Shown piece by piece: positions 25,149 to 34,818 of a stretch of 64,000 bases of DNA. A program made the translations under genes and the position numbers. This DNA comes from Pedobacter sp. L105 (lineage in GTDB: Bacteria; Bacteroidota; Bacteroidia; Sphingobacteriales; Sphingobacteriaceae): the NCBI RefSeq assembly GCF_009765875.1, contig NZ_LMUP01000002.1, forward strand, positions 620,001 to 684,000, in the 5' to 3' direction. The stretch's first letter is position 1; every line of letters begins with the position of its first letter. Below the pieces are notes generated by a model. The model worked only from the letters and a program-made list of their open reading frames with translations. It was not told the DNA's origin and ran no database searches.

Positions 25149-27764
25149 ATGAAGTCAATTTTGGCATTAGGAGTTTTATTGATCTTAGGTCATTTAAATG
25201 TATTTGGTCAGGGATCAATAGAGGGCTATATTATGGATTCGACCTTAAAAAAACCGATCATAGGGGCAAATGCTGTGTTAAAAAACTATTTGGATACTAC
25301 AATTATAGAAAGGGCAGTTACCGATTTGAATGGCTTAATTATATATAGAAATTTAAAAAACGGAAAATATAAACTAAGTATTACCTCTATTGGTTATGAC
25401 ATGGCCACTGTTAACATCCGGATATATAACAGAAAATCAATTATAGATACCCTCTTCCTTAAAAATAAATCAACTCAGCTAAAGGAAGTTATTGTGAAAG
25501 GAATGCGTCCTCCTATGATTCTTAAAAATGACACTTTGGAATATAATACGGAAAGTTATAAGACGAGAGCCGGTTCAAAAACAGAGGACTTGCTAAAGAA
25601 GCTGCCCGGTATAACAGTTAATCGGGAAAGTGAAGTAGAAGCCAGAGGCAAAGATGTCCAGAGTATTTTAGTTAACGGTGAAAAGTTTTTCGGAAACGAC
25701 TTAAAAAAGGCAATTCAGAATATACCATCAAACCTCATTGATAAAATACAACTATATGATTCACAAAGTGAAGAATCAAAATACAAGGGCGTTGACGATG
25801 GAAGCCGGGTTACGACCATTAATATCATTACCAAAAAATCGGTTAATACAAATTATTTTGGCGATTTAACAGGTGGCTTTGGCACTAATAATATATATAA
25901 CCTGGCAACAAATTTTAATTCTCTGGGCAGAGGGTTAAATTATAATGTTTTTGGACAAACGGATAATGCCAGTCTCACTGGAGGAAACAATGATAAATTC
26001 CCATCAGGCACTTTACCAGGTATTTCAGACATTAAAAACATAGGGCTTAATCTTTTCTATTCAAAACCTTCAAAGTTTAAGGTAAACGGCAGTATACAAT
26101 ATTCATCTTCCCACAATAATTTAACTCAAGACAGGTCAATACAGAATTTCTTACCGGAAGGCCATATGCAATCCAATTCCTCTGTTGCTAATTCAGAAAA
26201 TGGAACAAAAGGGTTACTTTACAATTTGCACCTGGAGGCACGTATAGATTCCACAACTACATTTTCCATGGATGGAAATTTCAATAGCCAAAACACAGAA
26301 TTGGAAAGTGTAACTCACACAATTATAAAAAAAGACTCAATTCTAACCGGTGAATCTCTTAGCAAATTACGAAGCAAATCGGCAATTTTAGCAGGATATG
26401 TTAATGGCTATTTGAGTAAACATTTTAAAAATAAAGGTCGAATAGTATCATTGGGTTTTAATTTTAATATAAACAATACCTTTCAAACAGATAGTATACT
26501 TTTACAATCGATATATAACACAGGTCAGGTAAACCAGGTATCAAAAAATTCATTGCCGCAACAATCTTATGGTTTCACACTTAATTACACAGAGCCTATC
26601 CAAAAACATGGAGTCCTGCGATTTAATTACAGCTACTCTTATGGCCCTGGGGAAAATAGAAGAAAAACAATGAGCTTCGATACCAAAACAAATCTGTACG
26701 ATCTGGAAGACTCTACAAGCAGCCAGAGTAAGAGCTTATTGATATATCAACAGCCAGGTATAAATTATACTTTCCAAACAAGCCGGCTTATATTAAATAC
26801 AGGCCTAAGCTTTCAATTTGAAAGTTTACAAAATACATATTTACCATTAAACCCTGCAACTACTCGTTATATAAATATATATCCGGTACTATCAACGAAT
26901 TACAAATTTTCAAATTATAAAACCCTCGTTTTTAATTATCATGGTTCAATAAACCCACCTGGCATAACCCTTTTGCAACCTGTAATTAACAATAGTGATC
27001 CCTTAAATATCAGGCTAGGCAATGCAGATTTAAAACCAACTAAAACACATTCATTTTCAATTTCATATAATGAGATTAATCCAAAGACAAATCAGCCCTT
27101 TTTGCTTTCTCTAAATTCATCAATTGAAACTAATCAAATTGTAGATGCCATATCCACTCTTCCAAGTGGAGCACAGATCAGCAAACCCATAAATTTTAAC
27201 GGAAACTATTTTATATCCCTTAATTTAACAAAAGGATATAGCTTTAAAACTGGTCCCCGTGTAAATTTTAATACAGCTATAACGTACCGCCAAACTGGTA
27301 ATTTGATTAATAATGTAGTGAATTTTAACAGAAATATATCATTTCAGGAAAATTTGTCCTTGTCAAACAGTTTTGGTGAAAATTTCGATTTAACCTTAAA
27401 CGTACAGCCTTCAATTAATTTTAATGAGTATTCGGTTTCAAAAACAAGTTCTAACGTTTTCAACAACAATATCTTACTTGATGCCACCTGGTACAATGAC
27501 AATTGGAAAATAACAGGCTATTTAACCAATCTTTACTACGGCAAACTTTTAGAGAATAGTGCCAAATGGTTTACTTTTATTAATATATTTTTGGAACGCA
27601 GGATCAGTAAGAAAGCACCTTTATTCGGAAATTTTTCAATTTTCAACCTGCTTAATAACAAAACCAATGTAATGAGAACCTTTAATGAAAATACCATTCA
27701 ACAATTAAATAACAATACAGTTAAGCCTTATTGTATGGTCGGATTAAAATGGAGTCTTCAGTAG
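25149..27764 (+). CDS. Outer-membrane beta-barrel protein with carboxypeptidase-regulatory domain
   Basis: An 871-residue outer-membrane protein. A signal peptide ends VFGQ at about 21; residues 22-105 form a carboxypeptidase-regulatory-like domain (GSIEGYIMDSTLKKPIIGAN, IGYDMATVNI); residues 110-230 resemble a TonB plug (LEYNTESYKTRAGSKTEDLL, LLKKLPGITVN, GEKFFGNDLKKAIQNIP); the rest is a barrel of the OMP_b-brl_3 type. Such proteins act in uptake or export across the outer membrane, but no SusD partner is next to it. Its DNA is clearly AT-richer than secDF, hinting at later arrival. The terminal residue Gln, not Phe, is slightly unusual. Confidence 0.82.
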   Translation: MKSILALGVLLILGHLNVFGQGSIEGYIMDSTLKKPIIGANAVLKNYLDTTIIERAVTDLNGLIIYRNLKNGKYKLSITSIGYDMATVNIRIYNRKSIIDTLFLKNKSTQLKEVIVKGMRPPMILKNDTLEYNTESYKTRAGSKTEDLLKKLPGITVNRESEVEARGKDVQSILVNGEKFFGNDLKKAIQNIPSNLIDKIQLYDSQSEESKYKGVDDGSRVTTINIITKKSVNTNYFGDLTGGFGTNNIYNLATNFNSLGRGLNYNVFGQTDNASLTGGNNDKFPSGTLPGISDIKNIGLNLFYSKPSKFKVNGSIQYSSSHNNLTQDRSIQNFLPEGHMQSNSSVANSENGTKGLLYNLHLEARIDSTTTFSMDGNFNSQNTELESVTHTIIKKDSILTGESLSKLRSKSAILAGYVNGYLSKHFKNKGRIVSLGFNFNINNTFQTDSILLQSIYNTGQVNQVSKNSLPQQSYGFTLNYTEPIQKHGVLRFNYSYSYGPGENRRKTMSFDTKTNLYDLEDSTSSQSKSLLIYQQPGINYTFQTSRLILNTGLSFQFESLQNTYLPLNPATTRYINIYPVLSTNYKFSNYKTLVFNYHGSINPPGITLLQPVINNSDPLNIRLGNADLKPTKTHSFSISYNEINPKTNQPFLLSLNSSIETNQIVDAISTLPSGAQISKPINFNGNYFISLNLTKGYSFKTGPRVNFNTAITYRQTGNLINNVVNFNRNISFQENLSLSNSFGENFDLTLNVQPSINFNEYSVSKTSSNVFNNNILLDATWYNDNWKITGYLTNLYYGKLLENSAKWFTFINIFLERRISKKAPLFGNFSIFNLLNNKTNVMRTFNENTIQQLNNNTVKPYCMVGLKWSLQ

Positions 27765-27808
27765 CCCTTAAATTCAATCGGATCTGAAAATAACGAAAGA
27801 TAATGTGA

Positions 27809-28258
27809 TTAACTGCCCTGTGTTAATAAGCTATAGAGGTATGTTCTTCCATTTTTTTTACCTCTTATAAATTTATTCTTTAATAAATAGGACAATCTCA
27901 CTGACAATGTCTTTTCGAATTTATTCTTATCCAAATCAGGCTGTTGTTTAATGATAACAGCAAGGATATCATCCTTAGTTAGCCTTTCCTCTTGTGACAA
28001 TGCAAAAGCAATTTTATAATCTAACTTGCTATTAGGATCAAATTCTTCTGTAAAAGACAAATTCTGTTTTATTGCGTTGATAAAAGACTGATTTTGTACT
28101 CCTTCCTGATCATTATCATTAAAAGTCAAATATAAATGAGGTTCAACACTTAGAGCCTCTAAAGCAAGCTCAACTTTCTTTAGTTCATTTTTAAGTATTT
28201 TCTGCTTATTAAGCAGAAAACTAATTAACTGTTTTTCAGTTATATTTTCATCTTCCAT
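27809..28258 (-). CDS. Hypothetical protein with coiled coil and winged-helix-like end
   Basis: A 149-residue soluble protein I do not recognise. Residues 5-37 (ITEKQLISFLLNKQKILKNE and on) suit a coiled coil. Residues 85-145 alternate helices with a final L-x-x-x-x-FIRGKKNGRTYLYSL hairpin, the shape of a winged-helix wing, so DNA binding is possible. It ends 44 bp from the barrel gene (convergent) and lies downstream of the TetR gene on the same strand. The DNA is AT-rich like its neighbours. Confidence 0.65.
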   Translation of the reverse strand: MEDENITEKQLISFLLNKQKILKNELKKVELALEALSVEPHLYLTFNDNDQEGVQNQSFINAIKQNLSFTEEFDPNSKLDYKIAFALSQEERLTKDDILAVIIKQQPDLDKNKFEKTLSVRLSYLLKNKFIRGKKNGRTYLYSLLTQGS

Positions 28259-28364
28259 AATATCAATTAACGACGCATTATGTCAAATAAAAGAAAAAAT
28301 TAGATAAGTTCAAAGTTTAATTTAATTAAAAATGTGAACTAATAATATAATTTCGACTGGGATA

Positions 28365-28973
28365 CTACTGATTAATTATAATTGCATTGAAACTTTTTAA
28401 AGCAGATGTAATCATCTCTTTACCCTCTTTTTCATTCAGATCAATACCGCAAAAAGTTCCATTATTAACCTGCGAATGAAGAGATAAATAACACAAACCG
28501 GAAATAATGATGGCATATAGACCCCGATAGTTGAGTAGTGGATTTGAACATTTCTGGTTTATCAAATCAAACAAAGACTCTCCTACTTCTTCTCTGCCGG
28601 CTATTATCTTTTGAATAATGGCATTAGGCTCTGAAATACCCCAAAGCATGATTTGATGTTGAATTTTATCTTCAGATAACATATCATATTGTTTTTCCAG
28701 ATAAAAATTCAAGAGATCTTCCAGGCCGAAAGATTCTGTTTCACCATCTATAGCCTGGTGAACTTTTCGAACCAGATTTGTCCAGTAATCATGACTTAAA
28801 ATAAAAGTTTCGATTAAATTTTCAACAGTACCAAAATGATGATAAACGAGTTTTTTATCAACGCAGGCGACCTGGGCGATTCGAGTTACCTTCAAAAATT
28901 TAAATCCTTCATTTTTTAAGATTGTTCCAACAGCCTTCAACAGCTTTTGTTTAGATGTTTTTTCTGATTGCAT
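28365..28973 (-). CDS. TetR/AcrR family transcriptional regulator
   Basis: A 202-residue repressor-type regulator. The N-terminal helix-turn-helix spans about residues 8-55: LLKAVGTILKNEGFKFLKVT, then the recognition region RIAQVACVDKKLVYHHFGTV, ending before a ligand-binding helical domain. It lies just downstream of the flippase-like gene on the same strand, 63 bp away, so it could control that operon or itself. The effector is unknown. Confidence 0.88.
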   Translation of the reverse strand: MQSEKTSKQKLLKAVGTILKNEGFKFLKVTRIAQVACVDKKLVYHHFGTVENLIETFILSHDYWTNLVRKVHQAIDGETESFGLEDLLNFYLEKQYDMLSEDKIQHQIMLWGISEPNAIIQKIIAGREEVGESLFDLINQKCSNPLLNYRGLYAIIISGLCYLSLHSQVNNGTFCGIDLNEKEGKEMITSALKSFNAIIINQ

Positions 28974-29036
28974 AGTTTAGTTATAGATAAGTGATTGTCT
29001 CTTATTACATGTTAATTTTGATCCGGGAATAGTATT

Positions 29037-30134
29037 TTAATTTATTTTTGTTTGAAGCGTATGATTTTTCAGTAAGGTAACTATGACATAGGCCCCAATT
29101 ACCGCTGGAAAAAAAAGTAGAAATGACCGTTGTAAAAGAGTAAAAACAGGCAAAACGGCTATGGGTAAAATCTTTGCAAAAAGCACGGCAATACTTGCTT
29201 CAGCAAAACCACTACCACCGGGACTTGGCGCGAAATAAATCATGAATTGAATAAGAATCTGGATGCTGATAACCTGTAATAAATCAGCATGAATACCTAA
29301 ACCCAAAAGGAGTACATACTGCATACAATATTTATTCAGGTAAAGTAAGGTGGTAATTAATAAACTTAAAGGGAAAAGTAAGGGAAACTCTTTTAATAGT
29401 TTACTGCATATAGTCTGATAATTTAAGATCTTTTCATAGGAATTATTTGCCCATGATTGGAATTTTGCTTTTTTAGATGGCCAGATTTTTCCTAATGCTG
29501 TTCCGATGTATTTAATTCCATTTCCAACCCATAAAGGCTTCCAAAAAGCCAATAAAAAGATGGCTAGAAATAGTGTAAAAACAAAAAATCCATACTTAAT
29601 TAAACTGGGAACTATCCCTGCATCCAACTGGTCATTCATTGCCCATATAGCAAATAAACCTGCTACTGGCATAAATAGCAATGTAGCCCCCATATTGATT
29701 AGGCTAACAATAAATCCGTCAAGGATCTTAATGCCATACCGGTTGTAAACATATAACTGTCCCGGACCGGCTCCACTATGGAAAGGAGTTACAGCTCCCA
29801 TAAACATATTAGCCGCATTTGCCCTGAAGCTAACCCAGTAGGAAAGATCAGGTTTAAGCTTACGGATAAAAATATGATTTCGCCAGCTACCCAGTATTAA
29901 GTCAATAAATATCATAACCAGACAAAGCAGGATATATCTTGGAAGTATCCTGGATAAGGCATTAAATGTGTCTCCTGTATGGCTGTAAAAAAAGATTGCC
30001 GCTACTGATGCTATTGTGATCAGGCAAAGCCACAAACAGCCTTTATAAATGATATTTTTTTTTAAAACCTGATCAAACGGTTTTTCTTTATTCTCATTAT
30101 CGCATTTTTTTCCAATGGAGGTATCAGACATCAT
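29037..30134 (-). CDS. Lysylphosphatidylglycerol-synthase-type membrane protein (flippase-like domain)
   Basis: A 365-residue inner-membrane protein with about eight helices, matching the transmembrane domain of MprF-like lysylphosphatidylglycerol synthases (UPF0104 type). Useful motifs are FRANAANMFMGAVTPFHSGA and the FAPSPGGSGFAEASIA stretch, both typical of this domain. The aminoacyl-transfer domain is absent, so it likely moves or handles a lipid. It starts 24 bp after the phosphatase-fold gene and should be co-transcribed with it, which hints at one lipid-related task. Confidence 0.82.
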   Translation of the reverse strand: MMSDTSIGKKCDNENKEKPFDQVLKKNIIYKGCLWLCLITIASVAAIFFYSHTGDTFNALSRILPRYILLCLVMIFIDLILGSWRNHIFIRKLKPDLSYWVSFRANAANMFMGAVTPFHSGAGPGQLYVYNRYGIKILDGFIVSLINMGATLLFMPVAGLFAIWAMNDQLDAGIVPSLIKYGFFVFTLFLAIFLLAFWKPLWVGNGIKYIGTALGKIWPSKKAKFQSWANNSYEKILNYQTICSKLLKEFPLLFPLSLLITTLLYLNKYCMQYVLLLGLGIHADLLQVISIQILIQFMIYFAPSPGGSGFAEASIAVLFAKILPIAVLPVFTLLQRSFLLFFPAVIGAYVIVTLLKNHTLQTKIN

Positions 30135-30157
30135 AATATATAGATTAATAAGTACAA

Positions 30158-31594
30158 TTAATTTAGGGCAACTCCTTCGCAGGCAATCGCTGTTTTATTC
30201 ATCCATTTAAGGATAGTAGGGAAAATATCGGCGGTACGCGAGGCGCGACCCGCCCATCCTTTTTGATTGTAAATCAAAGGAACTAACATATGTTCTTTGC
30301 TAAGTGAGCCGTGTGAGCCTTTGTGCTCGGGATACTCCCAAAAGTCCCGAAGATCATAACCATTCCTTGCACTTACGATTATATCCCCTGCCCTGTTACT
30401 TCTAAATAGCTGTACAATTTGCACGAGGGCATCCGGATAATTACTTTGAATCGTTGCTTCCAATGTTTCCATATAACCATCAGCTATAATACCAAAGTCA
30501 AAAGGATCGGCACTAACCGGCCAGTAGCCATATTGATTGTTATTGCAGGTAATTAATGCTCTACCCCGACGGTTTTCAACGTAATATTCGAAAGGATTAT
30601 CCCCGCGATATGCAATAAAATCAACGGCTTCAGTTTCTAATAAAGCTTTAAGCCTTTCAACACCCAAGTATTTAAGAATTTCTTTTTGTGCCAGGACCTG
30701 ATCACCTTTATGATTAAGCAGATGGATGCTGCCAAACGAATTTCCGGAAATCATGACAGCTGACTTTGGATTACTCCGCCAGATGACCGGGTAGCTAATT
30801 GATTTCAACCCCTGATCAGTCAGCCAGTCCCCCAAATCAAAATGTGTATGGGTTGGCGTTAATCCATGATCAGAAGTAAGCATAAATAATATATCTTTCC
30901 ACCAGCCTTTCTGTTCCAGATAAGCCCTTACTTCGCCAATACTATTATCGGCGATCTCGTACGCTTCGAAAGTTTGCGCATCTCTAATATCATGATAGTG
31001 GGAATCCCAGTCAACGCTAGGAAAAACGGCAAATAGAAAATCGAAATCTTTATTACTTTTTAACAGTTCCATTATTCGCTCATGTCCCTGAAGATCAACA
31101 GGGTGATGTCTTTTAAAAAAGTGTGCCCGGGTATATAATAAATTCTTACCCTTCTTACCCAGATCGTGCTCATCCGGCACATTTCGGGTAATCATATTGT
31201 AAAGGTTATAGGCACTCCCTGTTAACTCAAACAGTGTAGGCTTATTTGCAGGCATATCGGTATTAAACCATCCCGCTTCCGGACCACAATACGAACGCAT
31301 GGCCATTTTGTTCCAGCGGGTTCTTTTAAATTCTTTTTTATCAAACCAACGGATGCCAGGTATATTCAAAGTTCCGGGAAAGTGGCCGGTTAGAAAAGGA
31401 AGGTAAGCGGGGCCAGTAGTGGAAGGGAAACAGGTTGTTGCTATTTTAAAGGTACCTTCATCCACCAATTGTTTAATATGGGGCAGTCTGCCTTCGGCGA
31501 TCAACTGAGTCAATACATCAGGCCTTGCACCGTCAAGCAGGTAAAAAAGAACGCGTTTTTTTGAAGTATTCAAAATAAAATAAGTTAAGATCAA
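30158..31594 (-). CDS. Alkaline-phosphatase-fold phosphodiesterase/pyrophosphatase
   Basis: A 478-residue member of the type I phosphodiesterase/nucleotide pyrophosphatase branch. Metal and active-site motifs occur in order: FYLLDGARPDVL (Asp21), FPSTTGPAYLPFLTG (probable nucleophile Thr60), FPSVDWDSHYHD, LTSDHGLTPTHTH, and KGSHGSLSKEH. No signal peptide is evident from the TTG start at 31594; an ATG is not available near the N-terminus, and another TTG lies seven codons in. It leads an operon with the flippase-like membrane gene. The substrate may be a lipid or nucleotide phosphodiester. Confidence 0.82.
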   Translation of the reverse strand: MILTYFILNTSKKRVLFYLLDGARPDVLTQLIAEGRLPHIKQLVDEGTFKIATTCFPSTTGPAYLPFLTGHFPGTLNIPGIRWFDKKEFKRTRWNKMAMRSYCGPEAGWFNTDMPANKPTLFELTGSAYNLYNMITRNVPDEHDLGKKGKNLLYTRAHFFKRHHPVDLQGHERIMELLKSNKDFDFLFAVFPSVDWDSHYHDIRDAQTFEAYEIADNSIGEVRAYLEQKGWWKDILFMLTSDHGLTPTHTHFDLGDWLTDQGLKSISYPVIWRSNPKSAVMISGNSFGSIHLLNHKGDQVLAQKEILKYLGVERLKALLETEAVDFIAYRGDNPFEYYVENRRGRALITCNNNQYGYWPVSADPFDFGIIADGYMETLEATIQSNYPDALVQIVQLFRSNRAGDIIVSARNGYDLRDFWEYPEHKGSHGSLSKEHMLVPLIYNQKGWAGRASRTADIFPTILKWMNKTAIACEGVALN

Positions 31595-31620
31595 GGTGAT
31601 TAATTAAGGTTAGTTTAATT

Positions 31621-32610
31621 TTATAGTTTAAAATGGTAACCCAGTTTAAGCGCTATTAAATCAGAGGTACTCACCCCACTGTAATTCTCATATTTTAAAC
31701 CGATATCCAACCCGCTTTTATAGGCCAGGCCAATGGCTGGTGAATAGATAAAGGTTGTTGCACCATGTGAAACTAAGCCAGCACCAGCTGCTCCTGATAT
31801 ATAAAACCGATTACCCGCATAAATTCTCAGGCCCGCTTTAACCGGGAATACATTCCGTTCTGTTTTGGATGTTTGAATCCCGGTAGTTCCTTCTTTGGTA
31901 TAATCGTCAAAAAAGTAGTTTTGGTAAACTTTAAAGTAATGATTGATTCCTGTTGAAGCAAAAAGCCCCAGATAGTTAGTCAATTGCTTATTGACATTTA
32001 ATTCCCCTCCAAGGGTTGCACCTTCAAATGAATTGGTTGTCAGCCCAGGGTTAACACTAAATCCAATTTGCCAGTCCTTTTCCACCTCAGGAGCTATAGA
32101 ACCAACATGTTTTCTTGTATCAATGCCATAAGCTAAACGAAGGGCAATATCTTTAGTATTCTTATCCCTGGTAAAGTTTTCATATTTAACACTAACATCC
32201 AGCCCATTGTTGAAGGCTAAACCCGCTGATGGGGAATATAGAAAAGAAGTTCCCCATTGTTCAAAAGCAAACCCTGCCCCAGCCTCTGCACCTATATAAA
32301 AGTTATTCGTTAAGAATGCTTTTATTCCTGCCTTTAGCGGAATTACATTATAGGGACTTCCATATTGCGTGTAATTTGTAAAATGATCATTTTCAAAAAA
32401 ATGGGTAAATCCAGTAGTAAATGTTGCCGATAAATGATCGCCAAGATCCTTTTGAAGACGAATATCACCACCTAAAGTATATTGAAATACATTCGTGGTT
32501 GGCAGGCCGGCATCTACACCAAAGCCCAGGTGCCAGCGGCTTGCGGATGATTGCCCCTTAGCTAAAGTAAAGAACAAAGAAATAGCAATGAGTAAAAAAA
32601 AATGTTTCAT
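31621..32610 (-). CDS. Outer-membrane protein with two tandem barrel modules
   Basis: A 329-residue exported protein. The signal peptide MKHFFLLIAISLFFTLAKGQ is followed by two related halves of about 150 residues. The halves share VIPLKAGIKAF/VFPVKAGLRIY, NNFYIGAEAGAGF/NRFYISGAAGAGL, FLYSPSAGLAF/FIYSPAIGLAY and a GLD-x-x-x-KYENY/F unit. Alternating hydrophobic residues suggest beta-hairpins in the outer membrane. The same module forms the end of the neighbouring 710-residue protein. The gene lies between that gene and the phosphatase gene, all on the minus strand. Function unknown. Confidence 0.75.
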   Translation of the reverse strand: MKHFFLLIAISLFFTLAKGQSSASRWHLGFGVDAGLPTTNVFQYTLGGDIRLQKDLGDHLSATFTTGFTHFFENDHFTNYTQYGSPYNVIPLKAGIKAFLTNNFYIGAEAGAGFAFEQWGTSFLYSPSAGLAFNNGLDVSVKYENFTRDKNTKDIALRLAYGIDTRKHVGSIAPEVEKDWQIGFSVNPGLTTNSFEGATLGGELNVNKQLTNYLGLFASTGINHYFKVYQNYFFDDYTKEGTTGIQTSKTERNVFPVKAGLRIYAGNRFYISGAAGAGLVSHGATTFIYSPAIGLAYKSGLDIGLKYENYSGVSTSDLIALKLGYHFKL

Positions 32611-32677
32611 AATGAATAATATAATTTATAAATCACTATGACAACAGTAAAGTTAATTACCCTTACAGGGCTGGTAA

Positions 32678-34810
32678 TTATTTATTGAGTTTTAAACGAT
32701 AGCCTAATCGAAACGCAAATTGTTTGTATTGAGACTGAAGGGAATAATCTTCAAATTTAATTCCTGTTTCCACTCCGCTTTTAAATGTATAACCAACCGA
32801 TGCGGAATAGATAAAGGAATGAAATGAAGTCTTAATTTGCTGAAAATTGTTGTTAATGAGTTGTGGTTGTCCGGTTCCAAATCCTTCACCTATTTCACTG
32901 GCTATAAAAAAGTTTCCACCTGTCATTAACCTGATTCCAGCTTTCACTGGAAAGACTTTTACAGGTTGAGCATAAATATCATTAGACCCGATGCTTCCAA
33001 TGACGTAGTTTTTTTGCACGGAAAAATAGGTATAACCTGTTGACAGTATTCCCATAAGCTGCCCACCTAAGGCACGCTCCAGAGACAGTTCTCCACCACT
33101 AACTAGCTTGTAAGGCTTGTCCCAGCCTATACCTTCTGTTCCGTAAAAGCCCAGATACCAGTTTTGAGAATGATCAATAGCCCGTTTAGCAGGCTTAAAG
33201 ACTGAATTGAAAGCAATACCGGTTTCAAAACCAACCCAATTTCTGGACTGGTGGTTAGCGTCAAAATCATCAGAATGGCTTGTAGAATTTGTAATATTTT
33301 CGTAGCCTTCACTGTATTCGCCACTATGGTCATAATGGTTAATCGTAGGCCCGGCAAGAAGACTGATATTTTTTGTTAACTGGAAATTAAGGAGCAGTTT
33401 TCCCTGCGACCAGCGGTCATCCCATAAACCGGTACTGGCAATCTGATAATTCGTTTCTGCAGATACATAAAGCTTGTCATTTAATATAAAGTCATGACCT
33501 ATACCCAAGCCGAATGCATAAAACTTTTTATTTGCAGAAATATTAGTACTGATTAGTAATTCACTATAGAAGTTATGTGTACCTGTTTTTAACGCAAAAT
33601 TCGAATTGCTGATGTTGTTGGCGGACCAGGTGACTCTATAAAAACCATTACCAATAATATTCAACAGACCTATGCTGGCACCATCCGACACATCAGCAAC
33701 GTTAACCAATCCTACCTGTAAACCTTTAAGATGGCGAGTTTGATTATGCAATGCACTAATTTGTACACCTGATAGCTGTTCACCTGTGCTATTGGTAAAA
33801 AGAGCCACCTGCGCTCCTTTCACGGTATCCAGCACCTTATTATCTACGCCTGCAAATTGCAGGCCCGTTACGTTGCCGCCAACCAGGTTAAAAATGCCCG
33901 CCAGCTGAAAATACTTTGAGTCGCCCTTATTAATATTAAACAATCCACCTACTTCTAACCCATTTACACCCGCGGTATAACCGCCAGCTAAATTCAATGA
34001 AAACTTATTCACCACCTGTGGGCTAAACATGCCATGGGTACTTAGACCGGGAGTTAAAGAAACCTGAAATGGGCGCTTTGCAAAGAAATCAGGGATATTC
34101 ATGCTCTGAATCATTTGCCGGGTAGATATTAACAAGCGACCAATACCAGTTTGTTCAACATGGTTACCTGGATGAGCAGCATTTGAATAATTCTTTCTGT
34201 CCGGTCGCGAATTGATCAGAACAGGCTCCAAAAAATGGAGTGTTGTATCCCGGTAGAATATCTTACTTAAAGTCACTACAATCTCACCATGATAATCTTT
34301 ATTGAGTTTTAATCGGAAATAACCTTGTCTATCGGTAAGTGTTGATGAAAGTTGTTCTTTTTCATAAACACTTGTATTCATTAAATGCTCGCCTGTATTT
34401 TCATTGACAACTATTCCGCTCACAATGTAGCTTTTACCATCGACGGTCAAATCAGGATTTAAAAAAGATAAATGCCCTAAAACAGTCGTTATGATGATAT
34501 GATTTTTCCGCTCCTCATACTCATACCTGTCTTTGAATAATTGATGCAACAACACGGAAATGGGTTGATTAGAAGCAACCAGGGTAACGACGCTGTCTTG
34601 CGGAATTATGCTTCCATTATAGGAAAAGTAAAAACCACCTTTCGCACTGATTTCATTTAGTACTGTTGTTAATTTGGTTTGCCTGGCAGTTATGGAGATG
34701 GACCTGTTCAGCAAATTTTGTCCTAAAACCCTGTTAAAACCAAAAAAAAACAGTATTACCTGTATAAATAACCTGGCATGTTTAGACATCAGCAATGGTT
34801 TTATCGTCAT
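32678..34810 (-). CDS. STN-domain surface protein of the ECF/FecR locus, no TonB plug
   Basis: A 710-residue exported protein. After a signal peptide (about 1-30, ending RVLGQ), residues 35-108 form an STN (secretin/TonB short N-terminal) domain, the part that in TonB receptors touches FecR. Residues 128-195 are carboxypeptidase-regulatory-like. Residues of about 265-400 carry GLQxGLVN-type repeats (LKGLQVGLVNVADVS, GASIGLLNI) like LA_2272 surface repeats. The last 165 residues are the barrel module of the next gene, ending LGYRLKLNK. No TonB box or plug was found. It starts 8 bp after fecR, so it is in that operon. An ATG at 34789 is an alternative start. Confidence 0.75.
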   Translation of the reverse strand: MTIKPLLMSKHARLFIQVILFFFGFNRVLGQNLLNRSISITARQTKLTTVLNEISAKGGFYFSYNGSIIPQDSVVTLVASNQPISVLLHQLFKDRYEYEERKNHIIITTVLGHLSFLNPDLTVDGKSYIVSGIVVNENTGEHLMNTSVYEKEQLSSTLTDRQGYFRLKLNKDYHGEIVVTLSKIFYRDTTLHFLEPVLINSRPDRKNYSNAAHPGNHVEQTGIGRLLISTRQMIQSMNIPDFFAKRPFQVSLTPGLSTHGMFSPQVVNKFSLNLAGGYTAGVNGLEVGGLFNINKGDSKYFQLAGIFNLVGGNVTGLQFAGVDNKVLDTVKGAQVALFTNSTGEQLSGVQISALHNQTRHLKGLQVGLVNVADVSDGASIGLLNIIGNGFYRVTWSANNISNSNFALKTGTHNFYSELLISTNISANKKFYAFGLGIGHDFILNDKLYVSAETNYQIASTGLWDDRWSQGKLLLNFQLTKNISLLAGPTINHYDHSGEYSEGYENITNSTSHSDDFDANHQSRNWVGFETGIAFNSVFKPAKRAIDHSQNWYLGFYGTEGIGWDKPYKLVSGGELSLERALGGQLMGILSTGYTYFSVQKNYVIGSIGSNDIYAQPVKVFPVKAGIRLMTGGNFFIASEIGEGFGTGQPQLINNNFQQIKTSFHSFIYSASVGYTFKSGVETGIKFEDYSLQSQYKQFAFRLGYRLKLNK

Positions 34811-34818
34811 TAAATTTT

